Below, one piece after another: positions 8,658 to 18,213 of a DNA stretch of 60,770 nucleotides (within the stretch, counting starts at the first letter, position 1; each line of letters starts with the position of its first letter). Location of the stretch: positions 1 to 60,770 of the forward strand of contig CAMLSG010000004.1 in the NCBI GenBank assembly GCA_946482635.1. Direction: 5' to 3'. A program made the position numbers and the translations under genes. Origin of the DNA: an uncultured Duganella sp. (GTDB lineage Bacteria; Pseudomonadota; Gammaproteobacteria; Burkholderiales; Burkholderiaceae). The notes beneath the pieces were generated by a model that worked only from the letters and a program-made list of their open reading frames with translations, was not told the origin of the DNA and ran no database searches.

Positions 8658-11485
8658 TGCCCGCGCCACACCTTGCAGCCACCATCCTGCTTGCCGCCGG
8701 CACGTTCGCGCAGGCCGCCAGCGCCGCTGCACCGCAGCCCCGGCACTTCGCTTTCGGCGACACCCCCGTTTCCGCCAGGAGCGCCGCTGTCATTGCCGTT
8801 ACCCCCGATATGGGCTACACCGCCGCGCGCGGCTACGGCTTCGAACCCGGTGCGGCGCCCGGCGGCGGCAAGCCGTTCTACTTTTCGGTCGACCTGCCCG
8901 AAGGCAGCTACAAGGTCACCGTTAAACTTGGCGGCGCCGCTGCCGCCAGCACCACCGTCAAGGCGGAGCTGCGCCGCCTGATGCTGGAGAACGTGCAGAC
9001 CGCCCCAGGCCAGTCGCAGGTCAAGACCTTCACGGTGAACATCCGCACGCCCCGCATCGCCGCAGCAAACGATGTCGCCGCCGGCGAAGTCCAGTTGAAG
9101 GCCCCGCGCGAGACCGTGCAGGAGGCCTGGGCCTGGGACAACCGCCTGACGCTTGAATTCAATGGCAACAACCCATCGCTGCAATCGCTCGATATCGAGC
9201 CGGCAAACGGCCGCACGGTCTTCCTGCTTGGGGATTCGACCGTCAGCGACCAGCCGCAGGAACCTTACAGCAGCTGGGGCCAAATGCTGCCCCGCTTCTT
9301 CAAGGCGGGCAGCGGCATCGCCGTCGCCAACTATGCCGAATCAGGCGAAACCTACCGCGATTCGCTGGCCCGGCGCCGGCTCGACAAGGTCCTGAGCCTG
9401 CTCCATCGCGGCGACGTGGTGCTGATGCAGTTCGGGCACAACGACCAGAAGCAGATCAAGGATGGCAAGGGCGCTCCTTTCACCACCTACAAGGAGGAGA
9501 TCCGCGAGTACGTGCAAGCGATCCGCAAGCGTGGCGGCCTGCCCGTCATCATTTCGCCGATGGAGCGCCGCAATTTCGACGCCAGCGGAAAGATCGTCCC
9601 TTCCCTCGCAGACTATGCCGAAGCGGCACGCCAGTCCGCCACGGAACTGAAGACGCCCTTCGTCGACCTTAACGCAATGAGCAAGGTGTTTTACGAAGCT
9701 CTCGGCCCCGAAGGTTCGAAGGCGGCCTTCGCCTCTCCCGCCTCCGGGAAGATCGACAATACCCACCACAATAATTATGGCAGTTATGAGCTGGCCAGGC
9801 TGGTAGTGAAAGGCATTCGCGATAACCGGCTTCCCCTCGTGGCCGATATCGCTTCCGACGCGGCCGTCATCGACCCGGCCCATCCGGCGACGCCCGAACG
9901 CTTTGCCGTCCCGGCCAGCCCGAACCGGGCCACAGAACGACCACCTGGCGACGATGCCAATGCCGGCGACGCCTGGCTGTTCGCCTATTTCACCGGCAAT
10001 GGAGAAGACGGCCTGCATTTCGCCAGCAGTACTGACGGCTACCGTTGGGAGAAAGTCGGCTTCGGGCACAGCTACCTGGCGCCGAAGGTGGGCAAGGCAA
10101 AACTGATGCGCGACCCGTGCATCGTGCGCGGTCCGGACGGCACTTACCACATGGTCTGGACCAGCGGCTGGAACGAAAACAATATCGGTTACGCTTCTTC
10201 GAAAGACCTGGTCAACTGGTCCGGGCAGAAGGAACTGCCGGTGATGGCGCACGAACCCGGCGTCCTGAACACCTGGGCGCCGGAAATCGTGTGGGACGAA
10301 AAGCGCAGCGAGTTCCTGCTTTTCTGGGCCTCCACTGTCCCGGGCAAGTTCCCTGCGCCGCCCGCTTCGCCGGAAGGCAAGTACAACCACCGCATGTACG
10401 CCACCACTACGAAGGACTTCGTCACCTTCACGCCCACCCGGCTGTTCTACGATCCCGGTTTCAGCGTGATCGACGCGACCTTCCTGCGTGCGGACGGCCG
10501 CAACCTGCTGCTGGTGAAGGATGAAACCCGTGTCCCGGCCCACAAATACCTGCAACTGGCCGATGCGCCCGACCTGCAAGGCCCCTTCGGCACGCTCGGC
10601 AAGCCCTTCACCCCGCCCGGCCTCTGGGTCGAAGGACCAACCGCCATCAAGGCCAACGGCGAATACCTCGTCTACTACGACGCCTACCAGGCAAAACGCT
10701 ATGGCGGCATGCGCTCGCGCGACCTGGTCAACTGGGAGGACGTCAGCGATCGCATGCACTTCCCCGACGAGGGCACGCTGCAGCGCATGCGCCACGGTAC
10801 CGTCTTCGCAGCGCCGGCCGCCACCATCGCGGCGCTGAACGCGGCGGCCGGACCGGCCACCACGGTCGCGAGCTCGCAGAATTACGAAGCGCGTGTGCCT
10901 TACCAGAGCTATTTCGCCGACTACCTGGCGCTGCGCAAGGGCCGGCCAGCGGAGCTGCTCTTCATCGGCGATTCGATCACCGAGCAATGGCGCTGGGGCG
11001 CGGGTGCTCCGGTCTGGAAACAGCGCTTCGAAGACCGCGCCTTCGATTTCGGCCTTGGCGCCGACAAAACCCAGCACGTGCTGTGGCGCCTGCAGAACTT
11101 CGACCTGTCCTTCCTCAAGCCGAAAATTGCCGTGCTCATGATCGGCACCAATAATGTCGGCGATTCGCCGGAGGACATTGCCGCCGGCGTGCGCGCCGTG
11201 ATCGCAGCCATCCAGGACAAATTCCCCGGCGTGAAAGTAGTCCTGTGCAGCATCCTGCCCAATGCGCGCGCCAACGACAAGATGGCCGCCGCCAACAAGC
11301 TTCTGGCGCCGTTGGCCGACGGGCGCAATGTTCTCTACCTCGACCTGGCATCGAAATTCACGCCCGAAGGCGACAACTGGAAAGGCCTGAGCCGCGACAA
11401 GCTGCACCTGACCACCGAAGGCTACGCCACCTGGGCAGCCGAACTGGAATCCCTGCTCTCCACCATTGCCGCCGCCAAACCATGA
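8657..11485 (+). CDS. Three-module enzyme: CE12 acetylesterase, GH43, SGNH esterase
   Basis: A 942-residue secreted protein with three catalytic modules. After the signal peptide comes a beta-rich domain (about 30-185) usual for rhamnogalacturonan acetylesterases, then an SGNH/CE12 domain with GDST (S194), GHND and D367-x-x-H370. The middle (about 440-720) is a GH43-like propeller with D486 in RDPCIV, D606 in IDATF and E659 in VEGPTA at the expected triad positions. The C-terminus (about 760-940) is a second, different SGNH domain with GDSIT (S773), GTNN and D914-x-x-H917. The ATG at 8657 is preferred because GGGGAGG lies five bases upstream; an ATG three bases earlier is too close. It overlaps the next gene by four bases. 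Likely job: deacetylation of RG-I plus arabinan or galactan trimming. Confidence 0.85.
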   Translation: MPAPHLAATILLAAGTFAQAASAAAPQPRHFAFGDTPVSARSAAVIAVTPDMGYTAARGYGFEPGAAPGGGKPFYFSVDLPEGSYKVTVKLGGAAAASTTVKAELRRLMLENVQTAPGQSQVKTFTVNIRTPRIAAANDVAAGEVQLKAPRETVQEAWAWDNRLTLEFNGNNPSLQSLDIEPANGRTVFLLGDSTVSDQPQEPYSSWGQMLPRFFKAGSGIAVANYAESGETYRDSLARRRLDKVLSLLHRGDVVLMQFGHNDQKQIKDGKGAPFTTYKEEIREYVQAIRKRGGLPVIISPMERRNFDASGKIVPSLADYAEAARQSATELKTPFVDLNAMSKVFYEALGPEGSKAAFASPASGKIDNTHHNNYGSYELARLVVKGIRDNRLPLVADIASDAAVIDPAHPATPERFAVPASPNRATERPPGDDANAGDAWLFAYFTGNGEDGLHFASSTDGYRWEKVGFGHSYLAPKVGKAKLMRDPCIVRGPDGTYHMVWTSGWNENNIGYASSKDLVNWSGQKELPVMAHEPGVLNTWAPEIVWDEKRSEFLLFWASTVPGKFPAPPASPEGKYNHRMYATTTKDFVTFTPTRLFYDPGFSVIDATFLRADGRNLLLVKDETRVPAHKYLQLADAPDLQGPFGTLGKPFTPPGLWVEGPTAIKANGEYLVYYDAYQAKRYGGMRSRDLVNWEDVSDRMHFPDEGTLQRMRHGTVFAAPAATIAALNAAAGPATTVASSQNYEARVPYQSYFADYLALRKGRPAELLFIGDSITEQWRWGAGAPVWKQRFEDRAFDFGLGADKTQHVLWRLQNFDLSFLKPKIAVLMIGTNNVGDSPEDIAAGVRAVIAAIQDKFPGVKVVLCSILPNARANDKMAAANKLLAPLADGRNVLYLDLASKFTPEGDNWKGLSRDKLHLTTEGYATWAAELESLLSTIAAAKP

Positions 11486-14445
11486 CATTCCGCACACTCC
11501 CCTGCCTTACCCTGATGGCCGCCTGCGTGGCGGCAGCTGTCGCGCAGGCGGCGCCGTCACAGCGCAGCGTCTACGACTTCAATCCCGGCTGGCGCCTGCT
11601 GGTGGGCGACCCGGCCGGCGCCAGCCAGCCCGGCTTCGACGACCAGGCATGGAAGCCGGTTACGCTGCCGCGCGCCTGGAACGAGGACGACGCCTTCAAG
11701 AAGGACATCGCCGACCTTTCCACCGGCATCGCCTGGTACCGCAAGTCTTTCCGCCTTCCGCCCGGATCTGCCGGCGGCAAGATCTTCCTCGAGTTCGAAG
11801 GCGTGCGGCAGGCGGCGGAGGTGTATGTCAATGGCAAGCAGTTGATCCTGCATGAAAATGGCGTGATGGCGTTTGGCGTCGACATCAGCGATGCCATCCG
11901 GCCTGGCGACAATGTGATCGCCGTCCGCACGGACAACGCCTGGGATTATCGGGAGAAGGCCAGCAACCAGCGCTTCCAGTGGTCGGACAAGAACTTCAAC
12001 GCCAACTACGGCGGCATCCCGAAGAACGTGCGCCTGCACGTTGCGGGCAAGCTTTACCAGACCTTGCCCCTCTACTCGTCGCTCGGCACCACCGGAGTGT
12101 ATGTCTATGCCAAGGGCATCAACGTCGCGGCGCGCACGGCCAATGTCCACGCCGAATCGCAGGTCCGCAATGAAACGGGGCGGCCGCGCACTTTCGCCTA
12201 TGAGGTAAAAATCCGCGACCGTGACGGCAGGCAGGTAGCCAGCTTCAACGGTCCGGCGCAGACGCTTGCCGCCGGCGCCACCGGCACCGTCAGCGCCGGT
12301 GGACGTGTCGAGCAACTGAACCTGTGGAGCTGGGGCTACGGCTACCTGTACGACGTCGATACGACGCTCAAGGTCAACGGCAAGGCCGTCGACACCGTGC
12401 GCACCCGCACCGGCTTTCGCAAGACCGAATTCGACTTCGGCGTAGTCAAGCTGAACGACCGCGTGATCCAGCTCAAGGGATACGCTCAGCGCACCTCCAA
12501 TGAATGGCCTGCGGTGGGCATGTCCGTTCCGCCCTGGCTGAGCGACTACAGCAACCACCTGATCGTCGAAGGCAACGGCAACCTGGTGCGCTGGATGCAC
12601 ACCACGCCGTGGAAGCAGGACGTTGAATCGCTCGACCGCCTCGGCATCATGCAGGCCATGCCGGCTGGCGATTCCGAAGCCGACGTGACGGGGCGCCGCT
12701 GGGAACAGCGCATCGCTCTCATGCGCGACGCCATCATCTACAACCGCAACAATCCAAGTATCGTCTTCTATGAATCCGGTAACCGCGGCGTTTCGGACGA
12801 GCATATGCAGGAGATGAAGGCGCTGCGCAACCAGTTCGATCCGCACGGCGGCCGTGCTTCCGGCAGCCGCGATATGCTGGGCAGCCGCTTCAACGAATAC
12901 GGCGGCGAGATGCTCTACGTGAACAAGAGCGCGCGCCAGCCTTTCTGGTCGATGGAGTATTCGCGCGACGAAGCGCTGCGCAAGTACTGGGACGATTTTT
13001 CTCCGCCTTTCCACAAGAACGGCGACGGTCCCCTGCACAAAGGGAAAGACGCCAGCGCCTACAACCGAAACCAGGACACGCACGCCATCGAGGACGTGCT
13101 GCGCTGGTACGACTATTACGCCGAACGTCCTGGCACCGGCCGCCGCGTCAACAGTGGCGGCGTGAATATCGTGTTCTCGGACACCAATACCCATCATCGC
13201 GGCGCGGAGAACTACCGCCGCAGCGGTGAAGTGGACGCCATGCGCATTCCGAAGGACGGCTACTTTGCCCATCAGGTCATGTGGGATGGCTGGGTCGATG
13301 TCGAGAAGCCTCGGCTCCATATCATCGGTCACTGGAACTACGCCCCCGCGACAAAGAAGGACGTCACAGTCGTCTCCAGCGCGGCGGAAGTCGAACTGCT
13401 GCTGAACGGACGCTCCCTTGGCAAGGGCCAGCGCAGCGCGGGCTTCCTGCACACCTTCCCTGCCGTTGCCTTCGAAGCGGGCGAGCTGAAAGCCATCGGC
13501 TACGCATCCGACGGCAGGCCGGTCGCCGAGGCGACTTTGCATACAGCCGGAGCGCCGGTCGCGCTGCGCCTGAAAGCCGTCACCGGTCCTGGCGGCATGC
13601 GCGCCGACGGGGCAGACATGGCCCTGTTCGAAGTGGAAGCCATCGACGCCGAAGGCCGCCGCAACCCGGTCGCGCTGGACATGGTCGACTTCAAGCTGGA
13701 AGGGCCAGCCGAATGGCGCGGCGGCATCGCGCAAGGTCCGGACAATTACATCCTGAAGACCAGCCTCCCCGTCGAGGGCGGCGTCAACCGAGTCCTGGTG
13801 CGCAGCACGACCCGGCCTGGCGCCATCACCCTGCGGGCCAGCGCCCAGGGAATGCAGCCAGCCGCCGTCACCCTGCAATCGCATGCGGTTCCACAGCAAG
13901 GCGGGCTGGCTGACGGCAGCGCCGCCGGCGGACTGCCGTCCTACCTGGAACGCGGCCCGACGCCAGCAGGTCCATCGTTCAAGGTATCGCGCGTATCGGT
14001 CGGCGTGGCCAGCACCACGGCAGGCAGCAACGACGCTGCCGCTGCCAGGACCATTGACGACGACGAGACCACGGGCTGGACCAGCAGCCAGGAAGCGGGC
14101 AAACGCTGGATCGCTTATGAGCTGGAAAATCCTGCAACGCTGACTGCCGCCAGCCTGCGCCTTTCCGGCTGGCGCGAGCGCAGCTACCCGATCCGCATTA
14201 CGGTCGACGGAGAAGAAGTCTTTGCCGGCGACACGCCGAAAAGCCTGGGCTACGTCACCCTGCCTTTGCGGCCGGTCCACGGCAGCAGCGTGAGAATCGA
14301 ACTGACCGGGCCCACTGTGGACAGCGACGCCCTGAAATTGACCGAAGTCGACGCCAACGCCGTGCCGGATACCGGCGCCAATCGCGCGCCACGCGGCGTG
14401 CTGTCGATTATCGAGGCAGAGTTCTACGAAAATCCGAGGAAATAA
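11482..14445 (+). CDS. GH2 family enzyme with CBM32-like tail, unusual active site
   Basis: A 987-residue exported protein (signal peptide ending VAQA). It has the GH2 jelly roll, immunoglobulin-like and TIM-barrel domains, further beta domains, then a discoidin/CBM32-like module at about 840-970 (TIDDDETTGWTSS, WIAYELE). A candidate nucleophile is E492 in FWSMEYS. The usual Asn-Glu acid/base is not there: the matching segment reads Y-E431-S-G-N434-R435, so Arg follows Asn. E431 may substitute, or the protein may act differently. It is the last gene of the operon, overlaps the previous stop by four bases, and ends at a strong hairpin. Some Bacteroidetes GH2 proteins from plant polysaccharide loci show a similar variant, as far as I recall. 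Confidence 0.8.
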   Translation: MTFRTLPCLTLMAACVAAAVAQAAPSQRSVYDFNPGWRLLVGDPAGASQPGFDDQAWKPVTLPRAWNEDDAFKKDIADLSTGIAWYRKSFRLPPGSAGGKIFLEFEGVRQAAEVYVNGKQLILHENGVMAFGVDISDAIRPGDNVIAVRTDNAWDYREKASNQRFQWSDKNFNANYGGIPKNVRLHVAGKLYQTLPLYSSLGTTGVYVYAKGINVAARTANVHAESQVRNETGRPRTFAYEVKIRDRDGRQVASFNGPAQTLAAGATGTVSAGGRVEQLNLWSWGYGYLYDVDTTLKVNGKAVDTVRTRTGFRKTEFDFGVVKLNDRVIQLKGYAQRTSNEWPAVGMSVPPWLSDYSNHLIVEGNGNLVRWMHTTPWKQDVESLDRLGIMQAMPAGDSEADVTGRRWEQRIALMRDAIIYNRNNPSIVFYESGNRGVSDEHMQEMKALRNQFDPHGGRASGSRDMLGSRFNEYGGEMLYVNKSARQPFWSMEYSRDEALRKYWDDFSPPFHKNGDGPLHKGKDASAYNRNQDTHAIEDVLRWYDYYAERPGTGRRVNSGGVNIVFSDTNTHHRGAENYRRSGEVDAMRIPKDGYFAHQVMWDGWVDVEKPRLHIIGHWNYAPATKKDVTVVSSAAEVELLLNGRSLGKGQRSAGFLHTFPAVAFEAGELKAIGYASDGRPVAEATLHTAGAPVALRLKAVTGPGGMRADGADMALFEVEAIDAEGRRNPVALDMVDFKLEGPAEWRGGIAQGPDNYILKTSLPVEGGVNRVLVRSTTRPGAITLRASAQGMQPAAVTLQSHAVPQQGGLADGSAAGGLPSYLERGPTPAGPSFKVSRVSVGVASTTAGSNDAAAARTIDDDETTGWTSSQEAGKRWIAYELENPATLTAASLRLSGWRERSYPIRITVDGEEVFAGDTPKSLGYVTLPLRPVHGSSVRIELTGPTVDSDALKLTEVDANAVPDTGANRAPRGVLSIIEAEFYENPRK

Positions 14446-14473
14446 GCACTGCGGCTCGCGGCCGCAGTGCTTT
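14445..14473. terminator. Bidirectional terminator hairpin
   Basis: A perfect 11-bp stem (14445-14455 with 14461-14471) and a 5-base loop lie between the convergent GH2 and GH105 genes. TTT follows on the plus strand and a TTATTT stretch follows on the minus strand, so it can serve both operons. Confidence 0.8.
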
Positions 14474-14479
14474 CCCCGC

Positions 14480-15835
14480 TTACTTGCGGGTGACCAGCTG
14501 CAGCGAGCTGTCGTTGATTTCGAACTTGTGCGACTTCAGCATGTTGATGACTTCCGCACCGGCCAGCAGCACCGGCCCATAGCCGTGGGCAGCGAACACA
14601 TTGATCGGGCGGTAATAGTAAAAGGCAGGATCGAATCCCATGCCGGTGCCGACGCAGGTGCCCTCCACCTGCCCCTTGGCGTTGACTTTGGTGGCGACAG
14701 CATTCCAGGCCAGCATGACGGCCGGAGCGTAGGCCATGCGGTCGATATAGCCCTTGTTGATGGCGCGCGCCATCGAATAGGCGTAGATGGCGGTGGCGGA
14801 GGTTTCGAGATAGCTGTCCGGACGGTCCAGCAGCTGGTGCCAGAAGCCGGTGCCATCCTGGTAAGACGCCAGGCCTTTCACGTGTGCGCGCAATTGCTTG
14901 AGTACCGCCTCGCGTCCCGGATGGTCTTCCGGCAGAACGTCCAGCACTTCCACCATCGTCATCACCGCCCAGCCGTTGGCGCGGGCCCAGCGGAATTCCG
15001 GATGTACCTCCATGCCTTGCACCCAGCCGTGCATGTAGATGCCCTTCTGGGCATTAAACATGCGCTGCGAGAACTGCAGGATCTGCTTGACCGACTCGTC
15101 GAAGTATTTGCGCTCGCCGGTCAGCTTGCCCAACTGCGCCCAGGCCGGCACGCCCATGAACATATCGTCCAGCCAAAGGGTATCGGGCTGCGGGCGCAAA
15201 CGTGCGAGCGTACCGTCGGCCAGGCGATGCTCCTTGCTGCCGATGAAATTACGGCAGGAATCGAGCAGCGGCGTTACATCGGCTTGCAGGCCGTTGCGCT
15301 TGGCCTTGACGAAGGCTGCGCACAGCGCCCCGATATCGTCCAGTGCGTGCGGTTCCAGCGTGCGCAGCACCGGGGACTTGGCTTGCGGATTAGCCTTCAG
15401 GCGCGCCAGGGTCGGCCTGGCCAGGTCGGCCAGCAGGGCCACGCGCTTATTGGTGTAATCGACATAGCGCTGTTCGCCGGTGGCGGCGCCGGCTGCCAGC
15501 ATGCCCGCGTAGGTGACGCCCCACTCGTAGCTGGTGAGTCGGTAATCGCCCTGGGCGAAAACGGTGTTGTCATCGATCTTGCTGAAATCCCTGATCTCCT
15601 GCTTGGTGTTCTGGTCGATCACCTTGGCCGGTGTCACCGCGTCGAGGTAGGTGAAGACGCGGTCCAGCACTTTGCTCACGTCCGCGACGGTCGGCGCGCC
15701 GTACGGGGTCGGGTAGTCCGGCTTCATCAGGTGCAGCGGCGCTGTCACGTCGTTGAGCGGAGCTTGCGGGGCAGCATACGCCGGCAACGCAAGCGCAACC
15801 AGGATTGCGGTCAGCAGGTGGTTCTTTCGGTTCAT
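14480..15835 (-). CDS. GH105 unsaturated rhamnogalacturonyl hydrolase
   Basis: A 451-residue protein with a cleavable signal peptide ending in PAYA, so it acts in the periplasm. The alpha/alpha-barrel pattern of GH105 (YteR/YesR type) is clear: TLWLDDMFMGVP carries the conserved Asp region, followed by HGWVQGMEVHPEFRWARANGW-like sequence and a SATAIYAYSMARA helix. GH105 enzymes hydrate the double bond of the unsaturated galacturonyl residue left by RG lyases and release rhamnose. It would therefore act directly on the PL26 product. The start at 15835 has GAGAGA upstream and places the signal peptide at the N-terminus. It lies 20 bases after the upstream SGNH lipoprotein gene. Confidence 0.9.
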   Translation of the reverse strand: MNRKNHLLTAILVALALPAYAAPQAPLNDVTAPLHLMKPDYPTPYGAPTVADVSKVLDRVFTYLDAVTPAKVIDQNTKQEIRDFSKIDDNTVFAQGDYRLTSYEWGVTYAGMLAAGAATGEQRYVDYTNKRVALLADLARPTLARLKANPQAKSPVLRTLEPHALDDIGALCAAFVKAKRNGLQADVTPLLDSCRNFIGSKEHRLADGTLARLRPQPDTLWLDDMFMGVPAWAQLGKLTGERKYFDESVKQILQFSQRMFNAQKGIYMHGWVQGMEVHPEFRWARANGWAVMTMVEVLDVLPEDHPGREAVLKQLRAHVKGLASYQDGTGFWHQLLDRPDSYLETSATAIYAYSMARAINKGYIDRMAYAPAVMLAWNAVATKVNAKGQVEGTCVGTGMGFDPAFYYYRPINVFAAHGYGPVLLAGAEVINMLKSHKFEINDSSLQLVTRK

Positions 15836-15855
15836 TCGTTTGTCTCTCGTTGTTA

Positions 15856-18162
15856 TCACTTCAGCAGGTAAACCTTGAAATCGCGGATCTGCTGGTGCGA
15901 ATGCGTGCTGCGGAAGCCGAAGTGGCCCTCGCGCAGCGGCTCGACATCGCGCCAGTTGAAGTATTCTTCGCCGTCCACCGTCATGCGGGTGCAGCCATCG
16001 CGCACCGCAATCTCAATGACATATTCCCTGTTTGGCTGCAGCAGGTACGCGGCATCGTTGCGCTCCGCCAGCAGGACGCGCTCGCCCTTGCCGTCGTATT
16101 TGCGGAATCGTGTTGTGGTATTGCCGTTGCCGCCAATGCCGGCGTAGTACAGGGACAGGCTGTCGTATTGCGCGAACGTGCCGTCGCGGGTAAACAGCTT
16201 GCGGCTGGCGGGATCGCTGGCCATCCAGAACTGGTTCATGTCGGACAGGCGGTCGTTCGGCCCGCCGGCCATGACCACCTTGCGCTTGTAGCTGACCAGG
16301 ATGTTGCCCTTCAGCTTTGGCTTGAACCACAGCGTGGCGTCGCCCGGCAGGTCCATGACCAACCGGCCTTTGGCGGCGCCGATGCGAGCCGCCGGCGCCC
16401 CGGATGCGCCGCGCCTGTACTCCGCCTGCCATTGCGCCAGCCCCTTTGTGAAATCGTCGGCATACAGCAGCTTCCCGCGCTCACCGGAAATGGTGCAGGC
16501 TTGCGTTTCCCGCTGGGAGAGCCAGGCGGCAACCGGATTATCGGGCAAGGACTTCAGGGCCGCGACCACGCTTTCGGCATTGAAGCGTGCGCCGGCATCA
16601 TTGGTATGGGTACGGGCGTCGGAGAAGAAGCCATTGACCGCTGCAGCTCCCAGGCGCCGATAGCCGTCGCTGACCGTCATGGTGAGGTCTGCGAACAATG
16701 CGCCTTCGCGCGCCGCGACTTCGCGGTCCCATTCGGCAAAATTGGCAAAGTCGCGTCCCTGTTCCCAGGCATCCCGGTGCGGCACAGGCGACAGCAGCAC
16801 CACGCGCGCTCCGCGTGCCTTCGCGTCCTGCACGTAGCGTGACATATACCAGCCGAAGGTATGCACTTGTTCCTGGCTGCCGTCCGGGCGTGTATCGGTG
16901 ACGGTTTCCGGCCCGGTACCGGGGGCCGATGCCCTGTTCTTGTTGGCCGGGTCGCCGATGCGGCCGCCATCGTTGTGACCGAACTGGATCAGCACCACAT
17001 CGCCCATCTTCAACTGGCCCAGCACGCGCTCCCAGCGCCCTTCGGTGAAAAAGGTCCGGCTGCTGCGCCCACCTATCGCATGGTTCACAACGTTCACACG
17101 CGAAATATCGAAGTAAGCCGCGATGCGTTCACCCCAGCCGATAGCGCCGTTCTGGCCGCCGCTCCTGACGGTGGAATCGCCCACAATGAAGATGCTGGGC
17201 AGGCGCGGATCGCGCGGCTGCTCGCCCTTGACCTTGGCGGCATCCACAACGGGACGTTCGTCCTCGGCGGCGGCGATGCTGTCCGCGCGCGGCGACAGCG
17301 CGGCAAGCAGCATCGGGAGCCGCAGCGCCTTGATGCCTGCCACCACGGTGCGCGCATTCAGTTCGGCGCCGGCAAGATTGGTATGCACCCGCTCATCCGG
17401 CGTCACCTGCGGGAACAGCTTCGCCACCTCGTCGCGGCCCAGCGCATCGTACTGGCGCGCCACCTGTTCGTTCAGGTCGATGAAACCGACATTCAGCTGG
17501 CGCGCCACCGCCTCCGCCCAGCCGGCGTAATCGCCGCGCGCCCGCACCACGCGGCCTTCCGCATCCCAGGCCTTGCGCGGGATCGGCGACGCCACCACCG
17601 GCGTCGCGCCGCGCTCACGGATGGCCGCGATGTACATGCGCAGGTACCAGCCGTAGCTGCGCACCGTTTCGTGCTTGCCGGTCAACAGGTTGTCGATCTC
17701 CTGGCTTTCGTCGCCAAAACCGCGGATGGTGCCGCGCGCACGCGAGGTATCGTTGATGGCCGAGCTGTCGTTGTGCCCGAACTGCATGATCACCACGTCG
17801 CCTGGCTTGACCAGCGCCAGCGTGTTCGCCCAGTGACCGCTCGTCAGGTAGGTGCGGCTGCTCAAGCCGCCCACGGCGCGGTTCACCACATTCACCCTGG
17901 CGGGATCGAAATAGGCGGCAATCGGATTGCCCCAGCCCCACTGCCCTTGCGGTCCCTTGCCCTGGCCATCGTCGCGGCCATTGCGCACGGTAGAATCCCC
18001 GATCAGGATCAGCGACGGCAACGCCGGGTTGGCAGGTTCCGGCAGCGTGACCTGGGCCCGAGCGGGGTCGGTGTTGACGGCAGCGGGAGGCTGCTGGGCG
18101 CAGCCCGCCAGCAGGAGGATGTAGGCGGCGGCGCTGGCAAGCGCCTTCTGGAAGCTGTTCAT
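15856..18162 (-). CDS. Lipoprotein with two SGNH (CE12-like) domains and DUF6250-like domain
   Basis: A 768-residue protein starting with a lipoprotein signal (hydrophobic run ending LLLAG-C, Cys at about residue 21). Two complete rhamnogalacturonan-acetylesterase-like SGNH domains follow in tandem. The first has GDSTV (S57), GGLSSR, GHND and DERVHTN; the second has GDSTV (S330), GGRSSR, GHND and DARTHTN. All SGNH blocks are intact in both. The C-terminal 200 residues form a beta-sandwich domain resembling DUF6250, possibly carbohydrate-binding. Likely role: removal of O-acetyl groups from RG-I at a membrane surface. The ATG at 18162 has no ribosome-binding site and lies eight bases from a TAGAAT -10 element, so the mRNA may be leaderless. 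Confidence 0.85.
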   Translation of the reverse strand: MNSFQKALASAAAYILLLAGCAQQPPAAVNTDPARAQVTLPEPANPALPSLILIGDSTVRNGRDDGQGKGPQGQWGWGNPIAAYFDPARVNVVNRAVGGLSSRTYLTSGHWANTLALVKPGDVVIMQFGHNDSSAINDTSRARGTIRGFGDESQEIDNLLTGKHETVRSYGWYLRMYIAAIRERGATPVVASPIPRKAWDAEGRVVRARGDYAGWAEAVARQLNVGFIDLNEQVARQYDALGRDEVAKLFPQVTPDERVHTNLAGAELNARTVVAGIKALRLPMLLAALSPRADSIAAAEDERPVVDAAKVKGEQPRDPRLPSIFIVGDSTVRSGGQNGAIGWGERIAAYFDISRVNVVNHAIGGRSSRTFFTEGRWERVLGQLKMGDVVLIQFGHNDGGRIGDPANKNRASAPGTGPETVTDTRPDGSQEQVHTFGWYMSRYVQDAKARGARVVLLSPVPHRDAWEQGRDFANFAEWDREVAAREGALFADLTMTVSDGYRRLGAAAVNGFFSDARTHTNDAGARFNAESVVAALKSLPDNPVAAWLSQRETQACTISGERGKLLYADDFTKGLAQWQAEYRRGASGAPAARIGAAKGRLVMDLPGDATLWFKPKLKGNILVSYKRKVVMAGGPNDRLSDMNQFWMASDPASRKLFTRDGTFAQYDSLSLYYAGIGGNGNTTTRFRKYDGKGERVLLAERNDAAYLLQPNREYVIEIAVRDGCTRMTVDGEEYFNWRDVEPLREGHFGFRSTHSHQQIRDFKVYLLK

Positions 18163-18169
18163 GCGGCCA

Positions 18170-18175
18170 ATTCTA
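18170..18175 (-). promoter_or_regulatory. -10 element of the SGNH lipoprotein/GH105 operon
   Basis: TAGAAT on the minus strand (five of six matches to TATAAT) lies in the context GCTCGCT-TAGAAT-TGGC, almost the same as at the TonB receptor promoter. No convincing -35 is seen 16-18 bp upstream. Transcription would begin about 18163, at the start codon. Confidence 0.45.
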
Positions 18176-18213
18176 AGCGAGCGCGTTTCGGCCAAAACAC
18201 CCCCGGTTTAAAG

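Noticed and set aside
18162..18195. Upstream TTG start (18195) for the SGNH lipoprotein
   Set aside because: It would give a 32-residue leader before the lipobox Cys, too long for a lipoprotein signal, and has no proper ribosome-binding site.
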